Shown: positions 20,051-31,973 of the stretch, one piece after another
Layout of the letters: every line of letters starts with the position of its first letter
Position numbering within the stretch: the stretch's first letter is position 1
Assembly: GCA_030549335.1 (NCBI GenBank)
Contig: CM060198.1
Span: 39,410,353 to 39,474,352 of the forward strand
Origin: Pontederia crassipes
Lineage: Eukaryota > Streptophyta > Magnoliopsida > Commelinales > Pontederiaceae
DNA: 64,000 nucleotides
Direction: 5' to 3'
Position numbers and translations under genes: made by a program
Notes under the pieces: model-generated
Databases searched by the model: none
Told to the model about the DNA's origin: nothing
What the model saw: the letters and a program-made list of their open reading frames with translations, nothing else

Positions 20051-20599
20051 ATTATCTACCTAATCTTTCTGTTTTTGCAGGAATAAGTGATGAGGAATAG
20101 GTTCAATTTACAAGTCTCAAATTCAGGGAGTACCTATACCCCCTTATTTTTGATTTTCCACTGAAAACTTAATGATAACTGATAATATTTTTCTCATTAT
20201 GCTACATTGATCATATTATCATATGAATTAACATTCATTTCAGTTATCCCAATCTATTATAGCCTAATTTTAGTGAATTTCAGAAATTCCCAATGCAATG
20301 TTGAAATTTGCACTAAAAAATCTGATTAGTTGCAAATCTGTCATACCAATTGATATCCTTTGTTTCTCTGCAGGATCAGTTGCAACTAATGAAGGTTAGA
20401 CCACCCAAAGTTTCTGGATGAAGTGCCAAGAGAATTCAAATGCCCAATTTAATGCATTTCAATCCCACCCACCCCTCTCCCTTGTCTTTATTTTTCAACC
20501 CTGAGGACAGTGTTGAGAATAAGCTTTAGGGAGGAAACCTGGTGCTTTTCTAACCTTTACACCGTATTTTCAATTGATTTTAATGTTCATATCATAATT

Positions 20600-20662
20600 C
20601 ATACCAGGTTATCATTGGTTTTCACAAGTTATCACTAGTTATCACTCGGTTATCAATTTTTG
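20600..20662 (+). repeat. Internal TTATCA cluster upstream of polypurine tract
   Basis: Four GTTATCA motifs lie within ~55 bp. The equivalent internal cluster is present in E (42225-42275) and, expanded, in G (61727-61810). Confidence 0.65.
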
Positions 20663-21514
20663 GACCCACCTCAATTCTGAATTCATTTTGACTCTAAAAT
20701 GGGTAGAATACTTTATTTTGACAGTGGGTGCACTCCAATACCAAGTGGCCAACTTGGCCATTAGCCTTCTTGCTTTAATTCGCATTATGAATTCAGATGC
20801 ATTTAAATGAAATTTTTAGCTGAAAATTTTTCTTTTTTTGTGGGTCACACTAGTTGATACTTATGGATTGAATTAGTAATATCAGATGTCTAGAAGGGAG
20901 TCAAGGCTCTTGCTACCATGCTAAATAGGAAAACTTGACTTTTTGGATAAAGGGATCTAAACTATACTTGAGTTTGAACTATTGCTCACTTCATGAACAT
21001 GATAGAAAAATGAGAAAAGGAAAAGTAAAAAAAAAAGTCATATGCATGCATAGAAAAAAGGAAGAGAGCAAAACTTCCAAAGGAATCTCTCTTCAATGCA
21101 AAAAGAAAAAAAATTAGGAGAGAAAAACTTCCAAAGGAATCTCTCCTAAAGAAAGCATGAATAAAAATCAGGTGCTAAACCTGTTTATATGCATTTCATG
21201 AATAAAAGTCAGGTGTTAAACCTGTTTAATCAATTGAAAATCTGTTCATGAAGAGATTTGTAGTTCAACCCCTTTGTAAAGTTGACAATTCCTACAATTC
21301 AAACATGTTATTGCTAGTACTTCTTCCATGGCTTAAATTTGCTTTAGCCTCTGTGATTCCCTAGCTAGAAATTGAGTTTTTGGAAAGAATGAAGTGTTGG
21401 CAAAGTGGGAAACTCATTGGATTCAATTCAGCTAATCTTTACTTCATTTGTGGACTTTTAATTCAAGTTTGTCCTTAATTTCAGAAGTTTTGCTTGAGGA
21501 CAAGCAAAAGGCTA

Positions 21515-21528
21515 AGCTTGGGGGAGTT
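21515..21528 (+). other. A1 polypurine tract
   Basis: AGCTTGGGGGAGTT directly precedes the 3' LTR. It is the expected start site of plus-strand DNA synthesis. The same tract is found, reversed, next to the LTRs of D (26208), E (41395) and G (60909). Confidence 0.85.
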
Positions 21529-23280
21529 TGATCACTTGCTGATCACTATATGATTTTAACCCATTTTAGATGCAATTCATACATATCGAGTCCCATTTTT
21601 GCCTATTTTTGGGCCAATTATACTTGTAATGCAAACATTGTGATAACTAGTTGATATTCCTCATTTCATACTTAATTTCATGTGCATAGAGGTTCTGAAA
21701 TGCCAAAATCCATTAATATTTAAATTCTATGCCAAGTTATCATTTTGAGGACAAGTTATCATTCCTAAGTGTCAAGTTATCATTATTCTGAATGAACTTA
21801 TTTTGATGGATTTCTTGCCCTAAATCCATCATTATCATGTATAAATCATATTTGGATAGTCACATCTCAACTTGTGCAAAGTTTTAAGTCCATTTGAACA
21901 AGTTATCATTTTTCAAGTGCAAAGTTATCGTTAAAGGGAAATTCTGTCATTTCGACATGCAAATCCATTAATTCTGAACAAGGACCTTAAGCAATCATCT
22001 TATTATTGTTCTAACTCATTGCTGGTCAAATTTCATCACATTTGGATAATCAAAACTCAAGTTATGACAAGTTATCGTTTTTGGGGCACTCAAGTTATCA
22101 CTCCTTAGGAATCTCATTCATATTTGATTTCTGACCTCACTCACTTGTCACTCTAATCAAATTGATGCCTGAAATGCTTTGAACCACCCATATTAGGACA
22201 TTTTCCAAGATTTCCATAAAGTTATCATTCCGGGCCCTTGAATTCATTCGTATCGATATAAGTTTTCATTCTTGCACAACACATAATCCCATCTGATATT
22301 TGAACTAGTTACCAGCATTATCCTAATCCTTATTTGTCAAGATACTACTCAAGAGCTTTGATGCTTGCTGTTTGAGTTTTTGTAGCAAGAAGAAAAGGTG
22401 GCCAAAAGGAAGAAAAAGGAGGGGGGACCACTAGCTTTTTGGCTGTCCAAAAAACTGTCAATGCTAGAATTTCAGGACCAGGGGACACATGGCTGCAATC
22501 AAAGCACAAAGAATGTTCTGAGTGTGTTTGTGTGGATTTCAATTTACTTTGCAACCGAGAGGTTGATTTTGAATCTCCCTTGAATTCAGAGATGAATCAT
22601 GGAACACAAGCACCATTATTGAGTAGATTTCATCCTAGTTTAATCAATTAGAGTGATTCCATCTTTTTATGATTGCAATTGCAAGTTATCATTCCAAACT
22701 TCCTTGAATTGTAAAAATCAGCATTGAACTTTCTTTTGAGCCCAATGATAACTTGATTTTCAGTGAGGACCCTCTTTTGATTCAACATAGCTAACAACTA
22801 TATAATCATATATTGCTTAGTTAGAGGCTAATTGAGCTGTGGGAACAACCATTTTCAAGTTGAATCAAAAGTTGGACATTTAGTGATAACTTGTTCCATT
22901 CCATCCTTAATTAATTTAGATGAACCCCAAATCCTAGAAGAACCTTCCACATAGATAGTTAAACCTTTTTAGACTTCATTCTAGCATTTATAATTCAGTT
23001 TTGATAAATTTTCAAAACCCAAAAATCTGTTATCATTTCACTTTCCATAAAAAAATCTGTTTTCACTTCCCTTTGAAAATATGTTTTTAGCCATTAAAGT
23101 AGAACTAATTTAGATTGTTTTAGGGTGCCTTAGACTTCAAATTCTTGTGGATACGCCTGAGTCTACTACAACTTACCTGTGCACTTGCAGCTAGTGAGTT
23201 GGGAGACAAAAAAAATGAAAAATTGACATTTTCTTTAATTTCAGCAAGTTATCACTACTCAACCCCAAATATCACTATCA
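21529..23280 (+). repeat. A1 3' LTR, 1752 bp, internally deleted
   Basis: It aligns with the 5' LTR at near identity but lacks 1377 bp (5' LTR 15884-17260). The junction is at 22519-22521, where both sides share TGA. The deletion removes the TATA box and five of six ~175-bp repeat units. A separate ~23-bp loss removes one AAGTTATC unit near 22078. Confidence 0.88.
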
Positions 23281-23285
23281 TCTTG

Positions 23286-24050
23286 TGCCTTGTCGCTATT
23301 CATCACGTCTGCCTAGTATCGGACAATTTCTTGTGATGTGCTTGAACTCTCCGTAGTGGATGCATGCCCATGTCTTAAGTCGACATTCTCCAAAATGTAT
23401 GCATCCACAATGAGAGCATAGAACTCTATTTGATGGTTGTCATTGTGGTATCACTTGTCTCAAAAGGCCTGGAGCGATAGTCATACTGGTTGTCACGCTT
23501 CTCTAGTCCCCTGTTTGGATGACGATCTTCCCTCATGGTTTGACGTTGCTTAGTGAAATAAACTATTTCCTTATCTTTTAGCTCTTTTTGCTCTTGTGCA
23601 TAGTCTCTCTCCATTTTGGTTGCTAGTTCCACTGAATCCTTAAGAGTCTTGTAGATATTGTAATCTAATAGTGGAGTTCAGTCCTTGAGCGAATAGATAT
23701 GCCCTTTAACTCTCGCTCATGCACAGAGTGTGGTATTGTTCTAATTGGACGAACTTGATATGATAGTCCTCGACTGTCATTTGACCTTGGTGCAGAGCCA
23801 GAAATTCTCGTTGCTTCTATATGCACGGGTACTTAGGGGAATAGAGTCCCTCAAATGTTTCATAGAAACTCTGCCAGGGGATCACTTTATGGTCCTAAAA
23901 CTTTGTTGCTCTGATAGTTCTCCACCAATCCAACACATGATATGTCAAGCGGCTCATGGCATACAAAACCTTTTGGTCTTCTCCACATTGCATGAGTGCA
24001 AACATCTCTTTCATATTGAGAATCAAGAGAAGAAATCAATACTCTGATTA
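23286..24050 (-). pseudogene. Element C gag remnant (Ty3, Del/Tekay-like)
   Basis: The minus strand encodes a retrotransposon gag domain: YAMSRLTYHVLDWWRTIRAT near 24045-23900, then REFLALHQGQMTVEDYHIKF near 23820-23745, with stops inside. The basic linker follows (MELATKMERDYAQEQKELKD from 23632). A decayed zinc-knuckle region (C-x-HFGEC ... C-x-HYGEFKH) lies at about 23405-23335. Gag coats the element RNA and forms the particle. Several frame changes show it is dead. A1 interrupted it at 23281. Confidence 0.75.
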
Positions 24051-24145
24051 TCATAGTAAATATTGAGAATCAAGTAGAAGAAATCATAATTCATAGTAAA
24101 TATTTATGAGGATCAAGTAGAAGAAATCAATACTCTGATTATCAA
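24018..24145. repeat. Short tandem repeat (about three 40-45 bp units)
   Basis: GAATCAAG(TA)GAAGAAATCA recurs three times, with CATAGTAAATATT between. It sits at the join of the gag remnant and the truncated right LTR of element C. Confidence 0.6.
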
Positions 24146-24608
24146 TGAATAAAGGTTGAGGCGATGTCCATGAGTAAAATCATAATCCATAATAAATATG
24201 CATGAGGGAGAATACTCTGATTATCAATGAATAAAGATCAATTTGGTGTCAATAGGTAAAATCAAGTTGGATAGGAGCAATGTAATAAAATCACTATGTG
24301 AGAATTATAATAATCCAATATGAAGATTATGGTCATTGAGATAAATCAATTTAATGCTGAGGATTACTTTACTTTGTATTTAGATGTCATATATTATACT
24401 TTGAATCAATGTACACATGCTAATGTTTTATACTATGCTTTGTATCACTTCATAGATTTCAATATTGTGACCGGAAGTTGTGGCCAACTTTATATTTTTG
24501 ACATTTCTATATAATGTCACTGGTTAACGCATTCGTTGCAATGACATTTTATGTACTTCATGAACAGTTAGTGATTGTGCACATCACAGAGATAACCTTC
24601 TCTAACAG
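24146..24608 (-). mobile_element. Element C right (5') LTR, first piece
   Basis: It matches left-LTR sequence at about 12510-12930. The LTR's outermost ~450 bp and the primer site are missing where it meets gag. It is broken by element D at 24614. Confidence 0.7.
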
Positions 24609-24613
24609 GGATG

Positions 24614-26207
24614 TGATGTGAATTGTGTGGAGTGTGATCAATTGACTAATTTGTAGCACAAAATTGAAAATGCAATTAAATGATATATGGTCTAAACTCC
24701 TTACTTCACTAAACGGCAAGTGCACAGATCCGAGTAGTAGACCCGAATGTCATATCCACAGTGATTTGAAACTAAAGATTCACTAACTAATCAAGATTAA
24801 TCCTAAACTAAGTTAACTCTTTTTGGTGTTTTTAAGTGACTGATATAACATATATGAAATGTTCTCTTAGGAAAGGGGTTCATCTAATATTATGTTATGG
24901 AATGGATTAAAACAACTCAACAATACAAATCAAACCAGATTCAACTTATAAAGATTGCTCTCACAGTGCATTAAAGTTAAAACTAAGTATCATACTCTCA
25001 TATGAATATTAGTTAGGTTGATTCAACAAGGGTTTCCACTGATATTAGATTATCATGAAACCTCTAGCTCAATGCATAAATACAATCAAATCCACAACTA
25101 GTGTTGATGCTCTTGGTTTATCCCTAAACAACAAGGGAATCTAAAATCAACATCTCGGCTTGCCATTCCAATACGAGATTCACATCAACAAAAGTAAATG
25201 GATCCATTCTCAACATGGATTACTTAGAACCAGGAAACCAACTCAACAAAAATCACAATTGAAATCAAAATTCAAAAACTAATTGTTAATGTTCTTGATT
25301 TATCTATAAACATCAAGAGAATCTAAAATCAGCCTCTCAGCTACCATTACAAGATGAGATTCGCATTAACAAGAAGTAAAATGATGCATTCAGATCTTGA
25401 CAAGGATAAAACTAGAAAATAAATGATGATGCTCTTGACTCATTTCTGAGCAAGAAAGAATCAAACATCAACTTCTTAGTTGCCATTGTAAAATAGGATT
25501 CACATCAACATATAACTGATTTGAAAACATTCAGAAATGTACTAACATCAATGGCAAAAGTGTTGTTCATCCATCCATAAATAGAAATTAAACTACTATC
25601 CTATCCTAGGAGAGCTAAGATTTAGCTCCTTATAACTAATGAAATCAATAGAAAACAGATGAGAAACAAAATCAAAACTAAAATATAAAGAAGAAGAACA
25701 GCTCTACAACTCAAGTAAGAAAACTCTAGCCTCCAGCTAAAATGGCTAGGAGAGAAGATCCCCCCTTTGCTCCTCAACATCCCCTTTATATATGGGATTA
25801 TCATCACCCTTTGATCATCATTAGAACCTTTCATTCCATCTGATTTTGCCACCTATCTCTGGTCCCCTCTTCTTTTCAAAAAGATTACTTTCTCATTGCT
25901 TTTGATTGGCATTTTGCATTGTGGTCCCTCATACTTTTCCAGCAGCATTGTTCGTCTCTTGTGCTTGATTTTGTTGCTGGAAGAACTTGAACAACAAGCA
26001 TCAATTATTCAAATGAAAATTAGATAAAGAAGAACTAAATCATTATATTATTCAGCTCAAATGTGCAAATGTAGAATAATATTATGCTGAGAAGATCAAT
26101 GCATGTATATTAAGCGTAGTTTGATGAACATGAAAATTTCAGGGCTTATATGCACATGAATTAAGGTGGAAAATGAGTAGAAATTTAGTATGATTAGCTA
26201 GTGATCA
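24614..26207 (-). repeat. D LTR (3' LTR of the element), 1594 bp
   Basis: It ends GCTAGTGATCA next to the polypurine tract at 26208-26222. It carries three degenerate ~175-bp repeat units (cores near 25104, 25290, 25430). The TATA box (minus strand) is at 25794-25803. It has essentially no AAGTTATC cluster, unlike A1, E, G and H. Confidence 0.88.
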
Positions 26208-27719
26208 AACTCCCCCAAGCTTAGTCTTTTGCTTGTCCTCAAGCAAAACATTCAGATATTAAGAACAAGGATTGAATCAAATACTTCACACATGAATTCA
26301 TATTCAGTTGTTTAAAATCAAATGAGTTTCCCACTTTGCTAACACTCCTTGTCATTCTTTCCAATTCCCAATTTCTAGCTGAGGAATCACATAGGCTAAA
26401 GCAAATTTAAGCCATGAAAGAAGTACTAACAATAACTGATTTGCATTTCAGGAATTTTCAACTTTACTAAAAGGTTGAACTACCAATCTCTTGATGAACA
26501 GATTTGTGTATTGATTAAACAGGATAATCCTAATTTTTATTCATGATAATGCAAATAAACAGGTTTAAAACCTGATTTTTATTCATGCTAGTCAACAGGA
26601 TAAAAATCCTGGCTTTATTCAAGAGAGATTCCTTTTTGGATTTGGCTCTCTTTATCATGCATGCATGCAATGCAAAATTCAACTTTTCATTTTCTCATTT
26701 TCTTCATTTTTTTTGTTTTCTGTTCATGAAGTGAGCAGCAGTTCAAACTCAACTATAGTTTAGATTCCTCAATACAAAGAGTCAAGTTTTCCTATTTAAC
26801 ATAGTAGCAAAAGCCTTGATTCCATTCTAGACATCTTCTAATTTTAAACCAATCCATGAATGTTAGCTAGTGTTACCCACAAAAAAAAATTTTTAGCTGA
26901 ATTGAAATCAAATGCATCTGAATATGAGCTGATTGAAGCAAAAAGATTAACAGCCAAATTGACTACTTGATGTTGGAGTGTACTAGCTGTTATACTAAAG
27001 GATTTCTACTTAACAATGATGAGCACAAATGATAAGATGACTTGAGTTGAACTACAATGATGATAGTGATAACAATGATAACCTTGTTATAGATATGAAC
27101 TTTAAAATGAAATTAAAACATGCTAATAGAGTTTAGAAATGTACAAAGTTCCTCCCCCAAGCTTATCATCAGCACTGTCCTCTGTGATGAATCATTCAAG
27201 CAAGGGAGAGGGTTGGGTGGGTGTTCAACTTGTGAAATGAGAGGTAGACATGTCTTGCTCCACTTCCTCTTTTGGTCTATCATTTCAGAATTTGATATCA
27301 ACAATAGTTAATAGAATGAAGTCTAGATCAACTCTTCCAGTTATTGAATCAAATATGCAATTAATTGGAGAATGATTAATCTAACAATCAATAAGTTTCA
27401 GAAAGGGTTAAGAAATTCACTGAAATTTGGCAAAGTTAGATTTGGACAACTGATATGAACAAGAAATCATTGTTATCATTATAATGATCATAACATGAGC
27501 TAAGTAAGGATAATTAAGATAATTAATTATCAAATGCATTTCAATGAAGAATCAAAGACACGAGTCAAGAGTACTCCCTTTTCAATGGTAGAAGATGTTC
27601 CTCTCTGATTTATTCCTGCAAAAGCAAAAGGATATTAGATGTAGAAGGCTTGGGTTGCCTCCCAAGAAGCGCCCTACTTTAATATCTTAGGCTTGACATT
27701 GTTACAACTCTTGATGTCA

Positions 27720-28976
27720 AGAAGGTTTAAATAGTATGATATGATCAAGTAGAGATCTCAATCTGTGGACAGCTTCACTAATCAAGTATGGATCTCTTAG
27801 TCTGTCAATGATTGACCTTTATTTTTCAGTTTGATTCCCTCCTCCATTGTATCAGAGATATACTAACTTCTCATTCCAAAACTTCTCATCTATGACATCA
27901 GAATCTCCTGGATCACCATCTTGTTTAAGGAGCCATTTCTTTAATGGCCTATTAAAATGCAGTATTGTTGGAAGATCTTTGAGCTCTTGGTTCCATCTTT
28001 CAGTAGGCAAACAATGATCTTCCTTAATTGAATGTTCCATTCCTTCTACAAATTTGAATTCTGCTATAGCCTCCTCTATTTGGAAAGAAATTTATTTTAC
28101 TTTTGTATCCTCCTTGGCCATTTCAGTCTCATCATGTGGCTTTCTTGTAATAACTTGTTCTCTTATGAGTCGGTATTTAATGTGATTCATTGCTGGTATC
28201 ATTGGAGTAACTTTTCCAGTGACTTCTGCAACTTCATGAGTGGCTTGTGCTTTAAGTGTGACAACTTCCATCTCAACTTCAGTCTCCATGAGCACCTCTT
28301 TCTCTTCATATATCTCACTCTCAATTTTCATCTTCATTTCTTGAATTTCTTCTTTCAAATGGGCAGATTGGATTTGTGGAGTTTATAAACTATACCATAG
28401 AAAAATTTTAGCCTCCAAGGCTTGATATTCAGCTCGAAGAACACCTACTGCCATACATAGTTTTTCCAAGGTTGTAGTTTGCTTTTCCTGCCGCCTCATG
28501 AAGTTCTCCAACATAATCTCCAGTCTTGACTCTTCTATGGATTGATTAAGTGTTTGCTGATTTTTTGAAATATCCATGGTTGCAACTTGAAATTTTGACA
28601 CTTGACCTTAATTGTGATAGTAATACAAATGATTTTGTGAGTCATAAACATAAGGATTGTTGCTTGAGAAATCTTGCTCAGGATTCTAGTAATTTGAAAC
28701 ATAATGACTACTAGTTGAGAAGTCTTCCCCTCGATTCCAATAATTTAAACTTTCATAACGATGTGAAGCATACATGTAAGCATTAGAGGGCTGTTGAAAT
28801 TGTGATGATCCTTGATTGTAGTGAACTTGTGATGGTTCTCCAACATCAAAACCATATTTCTGAAGAGTTTTGAACACAATATCTTCAACTATAGAATCCA
28901 ATTCAACCTGGTTGATTGGCATTTCACTAGATTGATAATAGTCCTGAGGTCAAGTTTGCCAACTCATATCCATCTA
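27720..28976 (-). pseudogene. D internal ORF (homologue of A1/E ORF), broken
   Basis: Reading leftward there is a Tyr/Gln-rich N-terminal part with YYQSSEMPINQVELDSIVED and FKTLQKYGFDVGEPSQ (28950-28790). A coiled-coil region follows (MDISKNQQTLNQSIE, then ENFMRRQEKQTTTLEKLCMA; 28577-28430). The acidic part is at 28358-28092 and is shorter than in A1 and E. The conserved tail is at about 28040-27725 (MEHSIKEDHCLPTERWNQEL, then LHFNRPLKKWLLKQDGDPGD). Stops and gaps are many. It lacks the gag-start remnant seen in A1 and E. Function unknown. Confidence 0.6.
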
Positions 28977-29327
28977 TTCCTCTTTCTATCTCAGAAATCA
29001 AATTCAGAATTTTCTGCACTCTTGCAACTTGTTATACAATGAGGTTAAGTGCAAACACATCAAAAGCAGGAGTAAACATGAAATGAAACAAAGATTAAGA
29101 TACGATGATAAGATTGAGCAGAAAAAGAAAATTCCAAAAAGGACTAATCTAATAAGAAAAATTATAGACAAAAATAGGAGTGAATATAAACAATGGATGT
29201 CGTGTAAACAGTGATGGTATAAGAAAAAGCAGAGGTAAATATAGACAAAAGCTAAACTAAAGAAAAGAAAATAACTGCTGAAAAGTAAACTAATCTAAAC
29301 TATTGAAAGTGAATCTAATAGCCTCAA

Positions 29328-29346
29328 ATCCCCGACAACGGCGGCA
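29328..29346 (-). other. D primer binding site, degenerate
   Basis: The complement of TGCCGCCGTTGTCGGGGAT lies next to the right LTR. It differs from the A1 site at two positions. Confidence 0.7.
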
Positions 29347-29352
29347 AGAACT

Positions 29353-30945
29353 TGATGTGAACTGTGTGGAGTGTGATCAATTCACTTATTTGTAGCACAA
29401 AATTGAAAATGCAACTAAATGATATATGGTCTAAACTCCTTACTTCACTAAACTACAAGTGCAAAGATCGGAGTAGTAGACCCAAATGTCGTATCCACAG
29501 TGATTTGAAACTAAAGATTCACAAACTAATCTATATTAATCCTAAATCAAGTTAACTTTTTTTGGCATTTTTAAGCGACTGATATAACAGATATGAAATG
29601 TTCTCTTAGGAAAGTGGTTCATCTAATATTCTGTTATGGAATGAATTAGAACAACTTAGCAATACAAATCAATCCAGATTCAACCTATAAAGACTGCTCT
29701 CATAGTGCATTAAAGTTAGAACTAAGTATCATACTTTCATATGAATATTAGTTAGGTTGATTCAACAAGGGTTTCCACTGATATTTGATTATCATGAAAC
29801 CTCTAGCCCAATGCATAAATACAATCAAATCCACAACTAGTGCTGATGCTCTTGGTTTATCTCTAAACAACAAGGGAATCTAAAATCAAACTCTCGGTTG
29901 CCATTCCAATACGAGATTCACATCAACAAAAGTATATGGATCCATTCTCAGCATGGATTACTTAGAACTAGGAAACCAACTCAACAGAAATCACAATTGA
30001 AATCAAATTTCAAAAACAAATTATTAATGTTCTTGGTTTATCTCTAAACATCAAGAGAATCTAGAATCAGCCTCTCAGCTACCAGTACAAGATGAGATTC
30101 ACATTAACAAGAAGTAAAATGATGCATTCAGATCTTGACAAGGATAAAACTAGAAAACAAATGATGTTGCTCTTGAGTCATTTTTGAGCAAGAAAGAATC
30201 AAACATCAACTTCTCAGTTTCCATTGTAAAATAGGATTCACATCAACATATAACTGATTTGAAAACATTCAGAAATGTACTAACATCAATAGCAAAAGTG
30301 TTGTTCATCCATCCAAAAACAGAAATTAAACTACTATCCTATCCTAAGAGAGCTATGATTTAGCTCCTCATAACTAATGAAATCAATAGAAAATAGATGA
30401 GGAACATAATCAAAACTAAAACATAAAGACGAAGAACAACTCTACAACTCCAATAAGAAAACTCCATCCTCCAGCCAAAATGACTAGGAGAGAAGATCCC
30501 CCTTTTGCTCCTCAACATCCCCTTTATATATGGGATTATCATCACCCTTTGATCATTATTAGAACCTTTCATTCCATCTGATTTTGCCACCTGTCTCTGG
30601 TCCCCTCTTCTTTTCAAAAAGATTCCTTTCTCATTGCTTTGGATTGGCAGCTTGCATTGTGGTCCCTAATACTTTTCCAGCAGCATTGTTTGTCTCTTGT
30701 GTTTGATTTTGTTGCTGCAAGAACATGAACAGCAAGCATCAATCACTCAAATGAAAATTAGATAAATAAGAACTTAATCAGTATATTATTCAGCTCAAAT
30801 GTGCAAATGTAGGATAATACTATGCTGAGAAGATCAATGCATGTATATTAAGCATAGTTTGATGAATATGAATATTTCAGGGCTTATATGCACATGAATT
30901 ATGGTGGAAAATGAGTAGAAATTTAGTATGATTAGCTAGTAATCA
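29353..30945 (-). repeat. D LTR (5' LTR of the element), 1593 bp
   Basis: It is a direct repeat of 24614-26207, with repeat-unit cores near 29843, 30028 and 30170 and a TATA box at 30522-30531 (minus strand). The CA end abuts GGATG. Confidence 0.88.
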
Positions 30946-30950
30946 GGATG

Positions 30951-31882
30951 GTATCATCTTTTATTACACAGTGGGGAGGAATTGTGCAACGAGGACAAAT
31001 CATGCTGCAACCCTGTGCTATGTTATGCTACGATCTCCCGTAAATCCATATCATAAGCACCCAAGCTTTGTCTTTAATTAATTAGGATCTCGTCTTTGCC
31101 TAGATTGAGATTAGTCATAACGATGCAATGATAATAATCAAGATCAAAAGATCCTATAATCAATGGAATCAAAAGAGGAGTTAACCTCAGATTTAATCTA
31201 TGCAATGCAACAGATTTCTATATATAATGGCAATGTAGGATAATGAAGGATTTCAAATGATGACCCATAAATCAGCAACATATTAATACGATATGAAATG
31301 ACTCTTTTATACAATGGCAATGCTCTAGATCATGATATTGGTAGAATCAGGTAGATGGAAATTCATGAGTGATCAACTAACAATGATCAAATAATAATAT
31401 TAAAACAAGCTATGTTTCCATGGAATCAGATGGATAGTAGATGATGGATCAATCAATAATATAATAATGAACTAATAATATAAACTTTAGCGAAACTTGG
31501 GCCGAGTTCCATGGTGCTAGTGTCTCATTCGTAGCATGGGTTGGGTGTAAACCCGTCTAGGTCTGGGCCAATCTTAGGTAACGGGTGTCAAAATTTGGGA
31601 CGGGTCTTGGGAAGGTTGTCCCGGGTTCCATCTTTGATTTTTGCTCAGCCCAAGCTACAGGGGTATCCCTGCCGGGTTCTGGCATCTGTGCGCACGTCGA
31701 CGATGGGTGTGGGCCAGGCAACGTGGAACTTGGGTCGGGTTCCATGCCATTTTTCTCGACATCGTTCACACAGGGTTGTAAAAACTTGGTATGGGTTTTG
31801 GGATTCCGACGAAACGATGATGCTGGCTACTCAGTTTTCGATGTAGTTTTATCGGAACAAATCCCTAAGGTCAAAGTAATCA
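30951..31882 (-). mobile_element. Element C right LTR, second piece
   Basis: It matches left LTR 12945-13910 (for example GGAGGAATTGTGCAA with GGACAAATCATGCT, and the GGGTTCCATGC region). It continues at 37600 after removal of solo LTR B. Confidence 0.7.
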
Positions 31883-31973
31883 TGTAACATTTTGTACATT
31901 TATAAAAAATAAAGGTGGAATTAATTTAAAAGGTAAGGACATTTTGGTCTTTTGGCAGACGGGAAAAAAATAC

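Larger units (their letters stand above)
14868..23280 (+). mobile_element. Element A1: non-autonomous Athila/Tat-like LTR retrotransposon with unequal LTRs
   Basis: An 8.4-kb + strand element with TG...CA LTRs at 14868-18024 and 21529-23280. It is flanked by the 5-bp target duplication TCTTG (14863-14867 and 23281-23285). It has an Asp-tRNA-type primer site at 18031, a polypurine tract at 21515-21528 and one internal ORF without gag, protease, RT or integrase motifs. The LTRs are near identical outside one 1.4-kb deletion, so the insertion is young. It landed in the remains of element C. Movement must have depended on proteins from a relative such as the Athila-type gag at 52001-53740 or element G. 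Confidence 0.9.
24614..30945 (-). mobile_element. Element D: non-autonomous Athila/Tat-like LTR retrotransposon
   Basis: A 6.3-kb minus-strand element with LTRs at 24614-26207 and 29353-30945, TG...CA ends and a GGATG target duplication (24609-24613 and 30946-30950). It has a primer-site-like sequence and a polypurine tract in the right places and a decayed copy of the A1/E internal ORF. The LTRs differ visibly (roughly one base in twelve in the part I compared), so it is older than A1. It interrupted the right LTR of element C. Confidence 0.9.
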
